The notes beneath the pieces are model-generated. The model saw only the letters and a program-made list of their open reading frames with translations. It had not been told where the DNA came from and did not search any database. This document shows positions 35,993 to 46,203 of a DNA stretch of 64,000 nucleotides, in pieces; the first letter of the stretch is position 1, and each line of letters begins with the position of its first letter. Source of the stretch: Paenibacillus hunanensis. GTDB taxonomy: Bacteria; Bacillota; Bacilli; Paenibacillales; Paenibacillaceae. The stretch covers positions 620,001 to 684,000 of the forward strand of contig NZ_BMMB01000001.1 of the NCBI RefSeq assembly GCF_014645615.1, given 5' to 3'. A program made the position numbers and the translations under genes.

Positions 35993-37183
35993 ATGACGTA
36001 CAAAAAGAATCAGGAATCATCGCTTAGTATTGAAAGCCGGCTTGCCCAGATCGGATCGGTAGACGAGCCGGTAACAGGAGCTATTAATTTCCCTATTTAT
36101 CAATCCACCGCATTCCGTCACCCGGAGCTTGGTAAAAGTACAGGCTTTGACTATATTCGGACAACGAATCCGACTCGCGCGGTGTTGGAGCAATCTGTAG
36201 CTGAGCTGGAATCGGGCGATGCAGGCTTTGCCTGTAGCTCCGGTATGGCGGCGCTGCAAACGATCTTTGCGATGTTCGGTCAGGGCGATCATCTGATCGT
36301 CTCGCTTGATCTATACGGTGGTACGTATCGTCTGCTGGAGCGCATCATGTCCAGATTCGGTGTGAGCGCTTCGTATGTAGATACGAATGATCTGGACGCG
36401 CTGGAGCGTGTACGTCAGGACAATACGCGTGCCGTATTTATTGAAACGCCAACCAATCCATTGATGATGGTCACGGACATCGCTGCGGTAACGAGCTGGG
36501 CGAAGCAGCATCAGCTGCTAACGATTGTAGATAATACATTGCTAACACCATTTTTCCAGCGTCCGATCGAGCTGGGAGCAGATATCGTCATTCATAGTGC
36601 GAGTAAATATCTGGGTGGGCACAATGACGTACTCGCAGGGCTGATCATTACCAAAGGTACAGAAGTTTCGGAGGAGATCGCCTTCCTGCACAACTCGATT
36701 GGCGGCGTATTATCGCCAAGTGATTCGTACCAGCTGATGAGAGGGATGAAGACGCTGGCACTGCGTATGGAGCGTCATGAATATAATGCGATCACGATTG
36801 CCAAGCATTTGCAGCAGCATCCACAGATTGCGCAGGTATTCCATCCAGGATTGCCAGCTCATCCGGGCTATGACGTACAGAATCGTCAATCTAGCGGTAA
36901 TACAGGCATCTTCTCATTCAAAGTAACGGATGCACGCTATATCGCACCGATTCTGCGTCACATTAAGCTCATCGCTTTTGCGGAAAGTCTGGGCGGTGTT
37001 GAATCGCTGATGACCTATCCAACGGTACAAACGCATGCGGATATTCCGTTGGAGATTCGTGAAGCGGTAGGCGTGGATGATCGTTTGCTGCGCTTCTCAG
37101 TCGGAATTGAGCATGTGAATGATCTGATTGCTGATCTGGATGCAGCGCTGGAAGCGGCTCGTCTGGAAGTTGAAGGAGCGTGA
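35993..37183 (+). CDS. metI: Cystathionine gamma-synthase / O-acetylhomoserine thiolyase (MetI-like)
   Basis: The 396-residue PLP enzyme is of the Cys/Met metabolism family. It has the PLP Lys205 in HSASKYLGGHNDVLAG, ACSSGMAALQ, and the C-terminal RFSVGIEHVNDLIADLD. It replaces the acyl group of acylhomoserine with cysteine (or sulfide). Order metI-metC after metA and the S-box matches Bacillus metIC. The start ATG at 35993 has GAGGAGGACG upstream. It ends 5 bases before the metC start. Confidence 0.92.
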   Translation: MTYKKNQESSLSIESRLAQIGSVDEPVTGAINFPIYQSTAFRHPELGKSTGFDYIRTTNPTRAVLEQSVAELESGDAGFACSSGMAALQTIFAMFGQGDHLIVSLDLYGGTYRLLERIMSRFGVSASYVDTNDLDALERVRQDNTRAVFIETPTNPLMMVTDIAAVTSWAKQHQLLTIVDNTLLTPFFQRPIELGADIVIHSASKYLGGHNDVLAGLIITKGTEVSEEIAFLHNSIGGVLSPSDSYQLMRGMKTLALRMERHEYNAITIAKHLQQHPQIAQVFHPGLPAHPGYDVQNRQSSGNTGIFSFKVTDARYIAPILRHIKLIAFAESLGGVESLMTYPTVQTHADIPLEIREAVGVDDRLLRFSVGIEHVNDLIADLDAALEAARLEVEGA

Positions 37184-37188
37184 ATAGA

Positions 37189-38445
37189 ATGAGCGAAAAT
37201 AATTCAAATCAGCCAACTACAGGAGCCGATCCAGGCGCAACAAATTCGGCTTCCGATTCTACAGTTTCGGCTACTGCCGGCAGCACAGCACCTAAGCGCC
37301 CTATTCCACCGCGTAGTCTGGAAACGAAGCTGATTCATTTTAATGGTTCCGTTGATCCAACTACTGGGGCATCCAGCGTGCCGATCTATCAGGCATCGAC
37401 CTTTCATCAGGACGATATCCTGAATCCACCACAGCATGATTACAGTCGTTCTGGTAATCCTACACGTCAAGCGCTGGAGGACTATATTGCGGTGCTGGAA
37501 GGCGGAGCTAGAGGCTTTGCCTTTGCCTCCGGTATGGCGGCGATCTCAACAGCATTCCTGCTACTATCTGCCGGTGAGCACGTGATCGTAACCGAGGATG
37601 TGTACGGTGGTACGTATCGTTTACTGACAACGGTGCTGAATCGTTTGAACATTGAGATTAGCTTTGTGGATATGACCGATCTGGCGCAGGTGAAGGCAGC
37701 TCTGCGTCCGAATACGCGCGCGGTTTATATGGAGACACCTTCCAATCCAACGCTGAAAATTACTGATATTCATGCGGTGACCGAATGGGCGAAGGAGCAT
37801 CATCTGCTGACGATGCTGGATAATACGTTTATGACACCATATTACCAGCGTCCGATTGAGCTAGGTGTCGATATTGTGCTACACAGTGCGACCAAGTTCC
37901 TCGGCGGTCATAGCGATGTACTGGCAGGGTTAGCCGTAACACGTACGCTAGAGCTAGGCAAGCAGCTCAAGCATTTGCAAAATGGACTCGGTACGGTGCT
38001 CGGCCCTCAGGATTCATGGTTGCTTATGCGCGGTATGAAGACACTGGCGGCACGGATGTCGCATAGCGAGAAGAGCACCGCGCGTATCGCAGAATGGCTA
38101 CAAACGCGTAGCGATATCGAAGCAATCTATTATCCTGGCTTATCGACTCATCCAGGTCATGAGATTCACACCTCACAGTCAACAGGCTATGGCTCGGTCA
38201 TCTCCTTCGATGTCGGCTCAGGCGAGCGCGCCAAGCAGGTGCTGGATCGTGTACAGCTGCCAATCGTAGCGGTAAGTCTGGGTGCAGTGGAAAGTATTTT
38301 ATCGTATCCACCAACGATGTCACACGCGGCGATGGGCGCCACTGTACGCGCGGAGCGTGGAATTACGGATGGATTGCTGCGTCTATCGGTTGGACTGGAG
38401 GATGTAGAGGACTTGATCGCGGATTTGGAGCAGGCGCTGGATTGA
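37189..38445 (+). CDS. metC: Cystathionine beta-lyase (MetC-like)
   Basis: The 418-residue PLP enzyme has PLP Lys236 in HSATKFLGGHSDVLAG and the same family layout as the upstream gene, from which it probably arose by an old duplication. It cleaves cystathionine to homocysteine. Unlike usual members (about 390) it has a ~40-residue N-terminal extension rich in Thr, Ser, Ala and Asn. GAAGGAG is 10 bases before the ATG 37189; a GTG at 37180 is too close to it. Confidence 0.9.
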   Translation: MSENNSNQPTTGADPGATNSASDSTVSATAGSTAPKRPIPPRSLETKLIHFNGSVDPTTGASSVPIYQASTFHQDDILNPPQHDYSRSGNPTRQALEDYIAVLEGGARGFAFASGMAAISTAFLLLSAGEHVIVTEDVYGGTYRLLTTVLNRLNIEISFVDMTDLAQVKAALRPNTRAVYMETPSNPTLKITDIHAVTEWAKEHHLLTMLDNTFMTPYYQRPIELGVDIVLHSATKFLGGHSDVLAGLAVTRTLELGKQLKHLQNGLGTVLGPQDSWLLMRGMKTLAARMSHSEKSTARIAEWLQTRSDIEAIYYPGLSTHPGHEIHTSQSTGYGSVISFDVGSGERAKQVLDRVQLPIVAVSLGAVESILSYPPTMSHAAMGATVRAERGITDGLLRLSVGLEDVEDLIADLEQALD

Positions 38446-38530
38446 TCCGTTTCTCCATTTATCGATCGATAGAAGTATAAGAGCAATGACAGATAGGTAT
38501 GAATGGCAGAGCTTATCAAGATTCATATTT

Positions 38531-38592
38531 TAAAAGTCCAGTGGATTCGATTCTTTTATAGGAGAGTCGATGCAGCTGGACTTTATCTTTTT
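38531..38592 (+). terminator. Terminator of the methionine operon
   Basis: AAAGTCCAGTGGATTCGATTC pairs with GAGTCGATGCAGCTGGACTTT across a short loop, followed by a T-rich tract. Confidence 0.78.
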
Positions 38593-38691
38593 ATTTTGGT
38601 ATTTTTTAGCAATGGGTAGATGGATTTGGGAATACCCGATAGATGTACATATACCAAATAAAGAAAGCACGAAATGAAGAAAGGAGAAGGC

Positions 38692-39024
38692 ATGAGAAAA
38701 GCAATTGTGCTTAGCATTAGTGGTGTTGTCATAGCAGCAGGTATAGGCATCATGTGGGTTAATGATCCAACCACTGCTGAAAAACCACCAGCCGCATCAG
38801 TTGGGTATTCAAGCTTTACAGATTTGGGAACGTTGACCAGGGAGCAACGATTGGATGCTCTTAGTCATTCAGCAACAATCCATACTCCAGTAGGTGTATT
38901 TCAAAGAGTAGACAATCAGCAGGTCGTTGCCGGTGCGCATAACGTGGCAACGCGTGTAGAGGATATTAATGCTTCTACACAACAAGTGGTAGTGGGAGGC
39001 TCACTGTTTATCCGGGTCGAGTAA
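38692..39024 (+). CDS. Small membrane-anchored or secreted protein, unknown
   Basis: The 110-residue product has a basic start and a hydrophobic stretch (about 4–22, AIVLSISGVVIAAGIGIMW), then a soluble domain with no Cys. No lipobox. I recognise no family. AAGGAGAAGG is directly before the ATG at 38692; the earlier ATG at 38674 has no site. A terminator follows at 39119–39147. Base composition here is more AT-rich than the neighbours, which may mark an accessory gene. Confidence 0.7.
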   Translation: MRKAIVLSISGVVIAAGIGIMWVNDPTTAEKPPAASVGYSSFTDLGTLTREQRLDALSHSATIHTPVGVFQRVDNQQVVAGAHNVATRVEDINASTQQVVVGGSLFIRVE

Positions 39025-39118
39025 AGTAAACGCACGATCAAAAGTAGATGAACAGGAAGTAGCTAAGATACAGATAAGAAAGATATAGCGGAAATATAGA
39101 CAAGATACACATAAGCGA

Positions 39119-39147
39119 AGACAGCCCTGAACAAAGGCTGTTTTTTC
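39119..39147 (+). terminator. Terminator after the small membrane protein gene
   Basis: ACAGCC-CTGAACAAA-GGCTGT followed by TTTTTT. Confidence 0.83.
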
Positions 39148-39415
39148 TTGTACAGCTCATAATTCCTACAAACACATCGCTTTTTCGATATTTTATTTCA
39201 TTCCACTCCAGCACCGCTACCGTCAATGATGATAGCGTTAACACCACCATGTATGAGCTACACACGTCTGGTAGGGCTCGTTTATTTTTATGTTCAACGG
39301 GTAATGACCCTACATGTGCAATAACGATGGTGGCAGGAATTACATGCAGTACGAATGAGGCATTCACAGCATCACCTGATTGCATTTTGAATATCATCAC
39401 ATGGAGGGATTCATC

Positions 39416-40216
39416 ATGACACATAACACATACCCATTTGAAGATTCGGTCGTACTTATTACAGGCGCAAGCACAGGGATTGGACGTGCAGTGGCGACTG
39501 CCTTTTTGGAAAATGGCGCCAATGTTGTGCTGGCTGCTCGTAGTGAGGACAAGCTGTATGAGGTTGTAGATCGCTATAATAATGATCGTTATCTGATCGT
39601 ACCTACCGATGTACGTGAAAGCGCGCAGGTGGATGCACTGGTAGACAAAGCGGTAGCACATTTTGGCAAGCTGGATGTTGTGATCAGTAATGCAGGTACC
39701 AATGTATCCGGCCCGATCGAGGAACTGACCGATGAAGACTGGCACAATATGCGTGCCACCAACGTGGACGCTCAGATCTACCTTGCACGTGCCGTTACGC
39801 CGCATCTGGTCAAATCACAGGGCTCATTGGTCGCAACCTCATCTGTATCCGGTCTGGCAGGTGACTGGCCACATCCGGGCTATAATGCAACCAAGGGAGC
39901 GGTCAGCCTGCTCGTCCAATCGCTCGCATTACAGCTTGGTGAAAAGGGAGTGCGCGTGAACGCCGTAGCACCAGCCTTTACCGTGACGGAAATGACCAAG
40001 CCGATGATCGAGGAGGGCGGACAGGAAGTGGTCGAAAAGTTCAAATCCCGCGTCACCCTGCAACGCATCGCCGAAGCGGAGGATGTTGCACCAGCATACC
40101 TATTCCTGGCAAGCCCGGATGCGCGTTATATTACAGGTGTTATTTTGCCAGTCGACGGCGGTACAAGCGCGTCCAACGGACAGGGCAACTCCCCACGCGA
40201 GTTTGGTAATAAATAA
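39416..40216 (+). CDS. Short-chain dehydrogenase/reductase (SDR)
   Basis: The 266-residue Rossmann enzyme has the nucleotide motif TGASTGIGRA (about 17–26), SNAGTN, the catalytic Ser (ATSSVSG) and YNATKGAVS with Tyr and Lys, then the C-terminal YITGVILPVDGGTSA. Classical SDR, probably NADP(H)-linked; the substrate is not inferable. GGAGGG is 9 bases before the ATG 39416. The C-terminal tail after DGGTSA is Gly/Asn-rich and slightly long. Flanked by non-coding DNA on both sides. Confidence 0.9.
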   Translation: MTHNTYPFEDSVVLITGASTGIGRAVATAFLENGANVVLAARSEDKLYEVVDRYNNDRYLIVPTDVRESAQVDALVDKAVAHFGKLDVVISNAGTNVSGPIEELTDEDWHNMRATNVDAQIYLARAVTPHLVKSQGSLVATSSVSGLAGDWPHPGYNATKGAVSLLVQSLALQLGEKGVRVNAVAPAFTVTEMTKPMIEEGGQEVVEKFKSRVTLQRIAEAEDVAPAYLFLASPDARYITGVILPVDGGTSASNGQGNSPREFGNK

Positions 40217-40225
40217 ATGGGATAC

Positions 40226-40247
40226 TCAGTCAATAGTTATTGACTGA
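40226..40247. repeat. Perfect 22-bp palindrome after the SDR gene
   Basis: TCAGTCAATA-GT-TATTGACTGA is an exact 10-bp inverted repeat, 9 bases after the SDR stop codon. There is no T-run, so it is not a typical terminator. It could be a protein-binding site or a partial stem. Confidence 0.6.
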
Positions 40248-40345
40248 ATAGCAGCAGGTTTGCTCTGGTATGTCTTTCAAGTTCATAGGCAATATGAATG
40301 GTATACATGTCTGGGCATCCACATATAGCGATTAATGATATTATC

Positions 40346-40374
40346 GAAGCAGGCTCCCTATAGGAGCCTGCTTT
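40346..40374 (+). terminator. Terminator downstream of the SDR gene
   Basis: AAGCAGGCTCC-CTAT-AGGAGCCTGCTTTA forms a strong stem, though the T-run is short. The 340 bases from here to mqnC show no gene. Confidence 0.72.
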
Positions 40375-40718
40375 AGCTATAGTCGTGGGCAAATGAGGCG
40401 GTTAGTATAGAGGCTGATATTTTTTGACATCGTGCTACAGCTTGCTAGTTGTTAGATAACCATTTTCGAATGTATACACTTCCATTTTTAAATATCCATC
40501 GTTCCCAACCATCTTACAAAAAATCACCAACCTGCCACTTCCATGCCTGTTTTTAAAATGTGAAATATGTTACGATAGTACATGCCGTTATGAAATTATT
40601 TCAATTTTTAAGGATGGGTGTAGATGTGGCTTCAACACATGATCCCATCATCAACCTATATTCAAATTGACTGTTCGACATCAACCTTTGGTGCCTGAAT
40701 CGATTAGGAGGCTATCAT

Positions 40719-41855
40719 ATGAATACAGTAGATCGTATTCTGGACAAAGCGCTGCAAGGCGGACGCCTTGATGTGGAAGATACAATTGCGCTATATGAAT
40801 CGGATGAGATTGAGAAAATGGGTCATGTAGCGAACCAGCTCATGATTCGCAAAAATCCTGATCCGATCACTACATTCGTCATCGGTCGTAACGTGAACTA
40901 TACCAATGTCTGCGACGTATTTTGCCGTTTCTGTGCCTTTTACCGTCGTCCGGGTTCACCGGAAGGCTATGTATTGCCAGACGAGACGATTTTGCAGAAA
41001 ATTCAGGAAACTGAGGATGTAGGGGGTACGGAGATTCTGATGCAGGGCGGGGTCAATCCTGATCTGCCATTTGAGTACTACCTGAACATCCTGCGCAAAA
41101 TTAAACAGCATTTCCCGAACATCACGATGCATTCCTTCTCTCCAGCAGAGATTATGAAAATGCAAAAGCTATCCGGTCTGTCGATGGAGGATACGATTCG
41201 TGCGATTCATGAAGCCGGACTCGATTCGCTGCCAGGTGGCGGTGGTGAAATTCTGGATGACCGTACACGTCGTAAAATCAGTCGTTTGAAAGGCTCATGG
41301 CGCGACTGGATGGATGTGATGCAGACGGCACACAAAGTCGGCATGAACACAACCGCAACGATGGTTATCGGATTCGGTGAATCCTTTGAGGAGCGCGCGC
41401 TGCATATGATGCGTGTGCGTGACGCACAGGACGAATGTATCCGCAATGGCTACGATTCCGAGGGCTTCCTGGCATTTATCTCCTGGACATTCCAGCCAGA
41501 TAACACCAATATGAAGGCAGAAAAGCAAACACCGGAGCAATACCTGAAAAATGTTGCAATTAGTCGCATCGTACTCGACAACATCAAGCATTTCCAATCG
41601 TCATGGGTAACGATGGGCCCTGAAGTGGGCAAGCTGTCGCTGCAATACGGCTGCGATGACTTTGGTAGCACGATGATGGAGGAGAATGTCGTTTCTGCCG
41701 CGGGTACAACGCACAAGGTAAATATCGAGCAAACGCTGGATATCATCCGTGCCGCTGGCAAAATTCCAGCACAGCGTGACACCAAATACAACATCCTTAA
41801 AGTATTTGATGATGAAAGCTACAAAATCCAACGCGACTTCATTATGCAGAACTAA
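40719..41855 (+). CDS. mqnC: Cyclic dehypoxanthinyl futalosine synthase
   Basis: The 378-residue radical SAM enzyme has its cluster Cys at 65, 69 and 72 (CDVFCRFC), followed by LMQGGVNPDLP and HSFSPAEI. It cyclises dehypoxanthine futalosine in the futalosine route to menaquinone. Its placement alone is notable: no mqnA, mqnB, mqnD or mqnE is nearby. Bacillus subtilis uses the classical Men route. Ribosome site TAGGAGG is before the ATG 40719. Confidence 0.93.
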   Translation: MNTVDRILDKALQGGRLDVEDTIALYESDEIEKMGHVANQLMIRKNPDPITTFVIGRNVNYTNVCDVFCRFCAFYRRPGSPEGYVLPDETILQKIQETEDVGGTEILMQGGVNPDLPFEYYLNILRKIKQHFPNITMHSFSPAEIMKMQKLSGLSMEDTIRAIHEAGLDSLPGGGGEILDDRTRRKISRLKGSWRDWMDVMQTAHKVGMNTTATMVIGFGESFEERALHMMRVRDAQDECIRNGYDSEGFLAFISWTFQPDNTNMKAEKQTPEQYLKNVAISRIVLDNIKHFQSSWVTMGPEVGKLSLQYGCDDFGSTMMEENVVSAAGTTHKVNIEQTLDIIRAAGKIPAQRDTKYNILKVFDDESYKIQRDFIMQN

Positions 41856-41896
41856 TCAATCAGTAGAGATCATAGTCACAAGTATACATCGCATTC

Positions 41897-41942
41897 AAAA
41901 GGCGCTACCATTCCAGCGAAGGAATCGTAGCGCCTTTTATAT
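41897..41942 (+). terminator. Terminator after mqnC
   Basis: AAAAGGCGCTAC / GTAGCGCCTTTT with a short internal loop, followed by TTATATATTT. Confidence 0.88.
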
Positions 41943-42132
41943 ATTTTATACAGATGAGGGGAAGTTACTATCCGAGAGAGCGTATACGCATAATCAAAAT
42001 GAATTGACGATCCTAGCATCCATCTCATGACAAAGTAGCAATACCATAGTCATCCCAATAATAGTAACCTCACAAATAGCACTAATCTCATACACACTAC
42101 ATCCAACTAACCAACGTGCTCCAGCTTATCCA

Positions 42133-42462
42133 CTACGCTTCAAATGAATATGTACGCTCTACCTTACATATTTTCACCGAATACTGATCATACCATTGCT
42201 GCTTGCCCTGCTGCTGCGCAAGCTGATGCACCGGATTCGCTTTCCAATTGCGGATCGATTCCAGATCACTCCAATATGAGATCGTCACCCCTGCACCCTC
42301 AGCATTGCGATAGCTCTCGACACCGAGAAAGCCGGGCTGCTGCTCTGCCATATCCACCATCGTATCCGCCATTTTCCCATACCCATGATCACCCTCTGTA
42401 CGCTTGCTCGTAAAGATCACAGCATAATAAGGCGTTTCTCGTTCTTCAAGAGGTACGTGCAT
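42133..42462 (-). CDS. Antibiotic biosynthesis monooxygenase (ABM)-domain protein
   Basis: The 109-residue product is a small ferredoxin-like ABM fold protein (YYAVIFTSKRT, FLGVESYRNAEGAGVTISYWSDLESIRNWK). Relatives include cofactor-free monooxygenases and haem-degrading IsdG/HmoA types. The WSDLESIRNWK segment fits the broader ABM family rather than specifically IsdG. The ATG at 42462 is preceded by AAAGGAGGAT. Divergent to the phosphodiesterase gene. Confidence 0.85.
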   Translation of the reverse strand: MHVPLEERETPYYAVIFTSKRTEGDHGYGKMADTMVDMAEQQPGFLGVESYRNAEGAGVTISYWSDLESIRNWKANPVHQLAQQQGKQQWYDQYSVKICKVERTYSFEA

Positions 42463-42587
42463 TGAAATCCTCCTTTTCTATTATCGATTTCTATTTTCAA
42501 TATGCTACAGTTAAATTATAAAGCTGTTCCTGACCAGAAGGAACTACATTTAGAAGAGACTACATATCGAACAAGGAGTGATAAACG

Positions 42588-43133
42588 ATGAAATGGATGT
42601 TCATCTCCGATATTCACGGCTCACTATACTGGCTAAACCGCACACTGGAAAAAGTCGCCATCGAGCAACCCGACCAGCTCATTTTGCTAGGGGATTACAT
42701 GTACCACGGCCCACGCAATCCGCTACCTAAAGGCTATGACCCTGCCGGTGTAGCCGATGCCCTCAACACTCATAAACATCAAATCATCGGCATCCGCGGC
42801 AACTGCGATGCCGAAGTCGATCAAATGCTACTACAATTCCCTATGATGGGCGACTATGTACAACTATATGCTGGAACACGCCGCATCTACGCCACTCATG
42901 GTCACGGCTATAGCATCGATAACCTGCCCGACTTATGCCACGGCGACATCTTCATTCAGGGTCATACCCACATTCCTGTTGCCGATATTAAAAATGGCAT
43001 CTACACCCTCAACCCGGGCTCCATCGCACTACCGAAACAGGACTATCCACATTCTTACGGCATTCTGGACAACGATACCTTCACCGTTAAAGACTTCGAA
43101 GGCAATCCGATCAAGTCGATCACTTTCGAATAA
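42588..43133 (+). CDS. YfcE-family metallophosphodiesterase
   Basis: The 181-residue product carries the calcineurin-like metal motifs: SDIHGS (about 7–12), LLGDYMYHGPRN, GIRGNCD, THGHG and GHTHIP. YfcE enzymes hydrolyse phosphodiesters in vitro; the cellular substrate is unknown. The start ATG at 42588 has AAGGAGTG upstream. No terminator with a clear T-run was seen after it. Confidence 0.9.
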   Translation: MKWMFISDIHGSLYWLNRTLEKVAIEQPDQLILLGDYMYHGPRNPLPKGYDPAGVADALNTHKHQIIGIRGNCDAEVDQMLLQFPMMGDYVQLYAGTRRIYATHGHGYSIDNLPDLCHGDIFIQGHTHIPVADIKNGIYTLNPGSIALPKQDYPHSYGILDNDTFTVKDFEGNPIKSITFE

Positions 43134-43225
43134 GATTTAAATGCTAAATCCGAAGCAGTAGTAGATCACGATTTAATTAGCGCATGTATGCAGACTGCTT
43201 TTAATGAAGCAGATAACACTGCGAG

Positions 43226-43250
43226 AAGAAATAAGGGAACGGACGTAGGG
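43226..43250 (+). repeat. Fragment of the dispersed intergenic palindrome family
   Basis: AGAAATAAGGGAACGGACG matches the outer-arm sequence of the full copy 240 bases downstream. The following 60 bases (GGAATCTATGAAGG, later GTAGGTTC) look like a degraded inner part. Confidence 0.45.
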
Positions 43251-43467
43251 TACCGCACAGGAATCTATGAAGGGATAACGCATTGTAGGTTCTTCTGCTC
43301 CAAATCTCTAGTAAAATGAATAGACTCTACAAAAACTCTTTATTATGAATAAAATTCAAATTTTGCGATTGTCATGATAAAGCGATAATGGTATGCCATT
43401 ACCTGTCTATTTATGCAATTCATATCTACTACATGCAATTCGCATGCTGCTAGCAACACGGAACGGA

Positions 43468-43576
43468 GGGAAGGAAATAAGGGAAAAGGACGACTTTGGA
43501 GGCTGGGAATCTACATTTTATCCTAATCCGTAGATTCCTAGCCTCCACCTGAGGACGTTCCCTTATTCCTTACCGG
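43468..43576. repeat. Dispersed intergenic palindrome, compact full copy
   Basis: The outer arms are AAGGAAATAAGGGAA…GGACG (43471–43492) and CGTTCCCTTATTCCTTACC (43556–43574). The inner arms are GGAGGCTGGGAATCTAC (43498–43514) and GTAGATTCCTAGCCTCC (43530–43546). The whole can fold into one ~105-base two-stage hairpin. It lies between the YfcE gene and the thrS promoter; the surrounding 580 bases contain no gene. Confidence 0.75.
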
Positions 43577-43720
43577 AAGTGATTGATGCCATATTTCTCA
43601 ATTGAGCACACAAATCTATAAGCAAGCACCCGAACAAACTTTAAAATGAATAAGTAATATTTATTTTTGAATGGGTTTACAGCTGTTCCTCGAACATTAG
43701 CATGCACATACAGCTAACCC

Positions 43721-43749
43721 TTGACGTACACCCATCACACTTCTATAAT
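43721..43749 (+). promoter_or_regulatory. Sigma-A promoter of thrS
   Basis: TTGACG and TATAAT are separated by 17 bases, a near-consensus promoter placed just ahead of the T-box leader. Transcription would begin near 43756. Confidence 0.82.
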
Positions 43750-43756
43750 GATGAAA

Positions 43757-44075
43757 GCAAAGCTGATCATACCAACCCATGCAATGACAAAGACATGAAC
43801 ATCAATACCGTCCAGTTCAGAGAGAGGAAAAGACTTCACGCTGGAATTTCCTTCGGTTGACGATTGTTGTTTACCCCTTTGGAGCAATGATATTGAACCC
43901 ATAGTGTGCCCTTTCGCACAGATGGCAGTAAGCATCATCGGTTCATCCCCGTTAACGGATGTTCAATGAAGGATTCTGCACATGCTTTTTTGTCATGTGA
44001 GGTGTGGAATCGAATCAGGGTGGAACCACGTGTGTATATAACGCTCGTCCCTTTACCGGGACGGGCGTTTTTTGC
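43757..44075 (+). promoter_or_regulatory. T-box leader of thrS (tRNA-Thr sensing)
   Basis: The T-box AGGGTGGAACCACG lies at about 44017–44031 and is followed by the terminator AACGCTCGTCCC / GGGACGGGCGTT plus six T (44040–44074). Upstream, CAGAGAGAGG and GCTGGAA fit the distal loop of stem I (about 43815–43850). ACC (Thr) codons at 43873–43875 and 43897–43899 are specifier candidates; I could not decide between them by eye. Confidence 0.9.
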
Positions 44076-44136
44076 TGTCCATACAGGGGAACAACAGAAC
44101 AGCTTCAATCCAACCTATGTACAGAGAGGAAGATTT

Positions 44137-46080
44137 ATGATGGCAATCGAAATCAAACTGCCTGACGGCTCGCTCCGTCAATATGAGGAAGGCAACAACA
44201 TTGGCGATGTAGCCAATTCCATTAGCAAAAGCCTGTTCAAAAATGCAGTAGCAGGTAAGCTCGACGGCATCGTCGTTGATCTGAACACACCACTGCATAA
44301 CGGTGCACTGGTTGAGATCGTAACCGCAGATAGCACAGACGGTCTGGAAGTGATCCGTCACAGTACAGCTCACCTGACTGCACAGGCGGTAAAACGTCTG
44401 TTTGGTGCAAAAGAAGTGAAGCTTGGCGTAGGCCCGGTGATCGAGGACGGCTTCTACTACGATATGGATCTTGAGCATTCCCTGAATCCGGAAGATCTGC
44501 AAAAGATCGAAAAGGAAATGGAGCGTATCGTCAACGAAAATCTGCCGATCACACGTCGTGAAGTGAGCCGTGCAGAAGCACTGGACATTTTCCGCGAGTT
44601 GGAAGATCCATACAAAATCGAGCTGATCGAAGCATTGCCAGAGGATAGTATCATTACGATCTACGATCAGGGTGAATTTTTCGATCTGTGTCGTGGTCCA
44701 CACGTTCCATCGACAGGTAAGCTGAAAGTATTCAAGCTGCTGAGTGTAGCAGGTGCTTACTGGCGCGGCGATAGCAAAAACAAAATGCTGCAACGTATCT
44801 ACGGAACTGCATTTAACAAAAAGCCTGAGCTGGAACAGCATCTGCACTTCCTGGAGGAAGCGAAGAAGCGTGACCATCGTAAGCTGGGTAAAGAGCTGGG
44901 TATGTTCACATTCTCCAATCTGGTTGGTCAAGGTCTGCCGATCTGGCTGCCAAATGGTGCCAAGCTGCGCCGTACACTGGAGCGTTATATCGTTGATCTG
45001 GAAGAAAAGCTGGGCTACAGCCACGTATACACACCTGTACTCGGTAATGTAGAGCTGTACAAAACATCCGGTCACTGGGAGCACTACCAGGAAGATATGT
45101 TCCCAGTTATGGCAATGGACAATGAAGAGCTCGTTCTGCGTCCAATGAACTGTCCTCACCATATGATGGTGTACAAGAGTGATCTGCGCAGCTACCGTGA
45201 TCTGCCGATCCGTATCGCTGAGCTGGGTATGATGCACCGCTATGAAATGTCCGGCGCATTGACTGGTCTGCACCGTGTGCGTGCGATGACATTGAACGAT
45301 GCTCACCTGTTCGTTCGTCCTGATCAAATTAAAGACGAATTTGCACGTGTTATCCAGTTAATCCAACAGGTATACAAAGACTTTGGCATTAGCGATTATC
45401 GCTTCCGTCTGTCGTATCGTGATCCACAGGACACAGAGAAATATTTCCCGAACGATGAAATGTGGGAAATGTCCCAGCGTATGCTGCGTGAGGTCGTAGA
45501 GGATCTGGATCTGCCATTCTTCGAAGCCGAAGGCGAAGCAGCATTCTACGGTCCAAAGCTGGACGTGCAGATTCGTACTGCACTGGGCAAGGAAGAAACA
45601 TTGTCCACAGTACAGCTCGACTTCCTGCTGCCTGAGCGCTTTGAGCTGGAATATATCGGTGATGATGGTCAGAAGCACCGTCCAGTCGTTATCCACCGTG
45701 GTGTGATTTCCACAATGGAACGCTTCACTGCCTTCTTGCTGGAGAACTTTGCTGGCGCATTGCCACTGTGGCTGGCTCCCGTACAAGCGAAGGTTATTCC
45801 GGTATCGACTGCATTTGATGATTATGCTCGCAAGGTTGAAGATGAGCTGCGTCTGAGCGGTGTGATGGTAGAAGCAGACCTGCGTAACGAAAAGCTGGGC
45901 TACAAAATCCGTGAGGCACAGCTGGAGAAGATCCCGTACATGTTCGTTATCGGTGAAAATGAAATGAACGCGAACAGCGTATCCGTACGTAAACGTGGCG
46001 AGGGAGATATCGGCTCGATGCCACTGGAAGAAGCAGCGAAGCTGCTGCGTAACGAGATTGCAGATCGGACCATTTTCTAA
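44137..46080 (+). CDS. thrS: Threonine--tRNA ligase
   Basis: The 647-residue product charges tRNA-Thr. Domains in order: TGS (1–65, [16 protein letters not shown]), the editing domain with zinc-type HST motif ([13 protein letters not shown]) about 70–240, a class II catalytic core ([25 protein letters not shown]), and the C-terminal anticodon-binding domain. The frame is open upstream to 43906, but that part is leader RNA. The ATG at 44137 follows AGAGAGGAAG and gives normal length. Controlled by the T-box. Confidence 0.97.
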   Translation: MMAIEIKLPDGSLRQYEEGNNIGDVANSISKSLFKNAVAGKLDGIVVDLNTPLHNGALVEIVTADSTDGLEVIRHSTAHLTAQAVKRLFGAKEVKLGVGPVIEDGFYYDMDLEHSLNPEDLQKIEKEMERIVNENLPITRREVSRAEALDIFRELEDPYKIELIEALPEDSIITIYDQGEFFDLCRGPHVPSTGKLKVFKLLSVAGAYWRGDSKNKMLQRIYGTAFNKKPELEQHLHFLEEAKKRDHRKLGKELGMFTFSNLVGQGLPIWLPNGAKLRRTLERYIVDLEEKLGYSHVYTPVLGNVELYKTSGHWEHYQEDMFPVMAMDNEELVLRPMNCPHHMMVYKSDLRSYRDLPIRIAELGMMHRYEMSGALTGLHRVRAMTLNDAHLFVRPDQIKDEFARVIQLIQQVYKDFGISDYRFRLSYRDPQDTEKYFPNDEMWEMSQRMLREVVEDLDLPFFEAEGEAAFYGPKLDVQIRTALGKEETLSTVQLDFLLPERFELEYIGDDGQKHRPVVIHRGVISTMERFTAFLLENFAGALPLWLAPVQAKVIPVSTAFDDYARKVEDELRLSGVMVEADLRNEKLGYKIREAQLEKIPYMFVIGENEMNANSVSVRKRGEGDIGSMPLEEAAKLLRNEIADRTIF

Positions 46081-46203
46081 GTGAGATCGGTAGGCCATTC
46101 GATGGCGGCATCGCTTCGTCTGGATATACAGCAATAAATATTTATAGGAATAGGTAGCGATTTATGCCAAATGCGCTGTAACTGGTTACCATTTCCTTTA
46201 TAA

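Noticed and set aside
43735..43938. 67-residue minus-strand frame in the thrS leader
   Set aside because: It is the complement of the promoter and T-box RNA.
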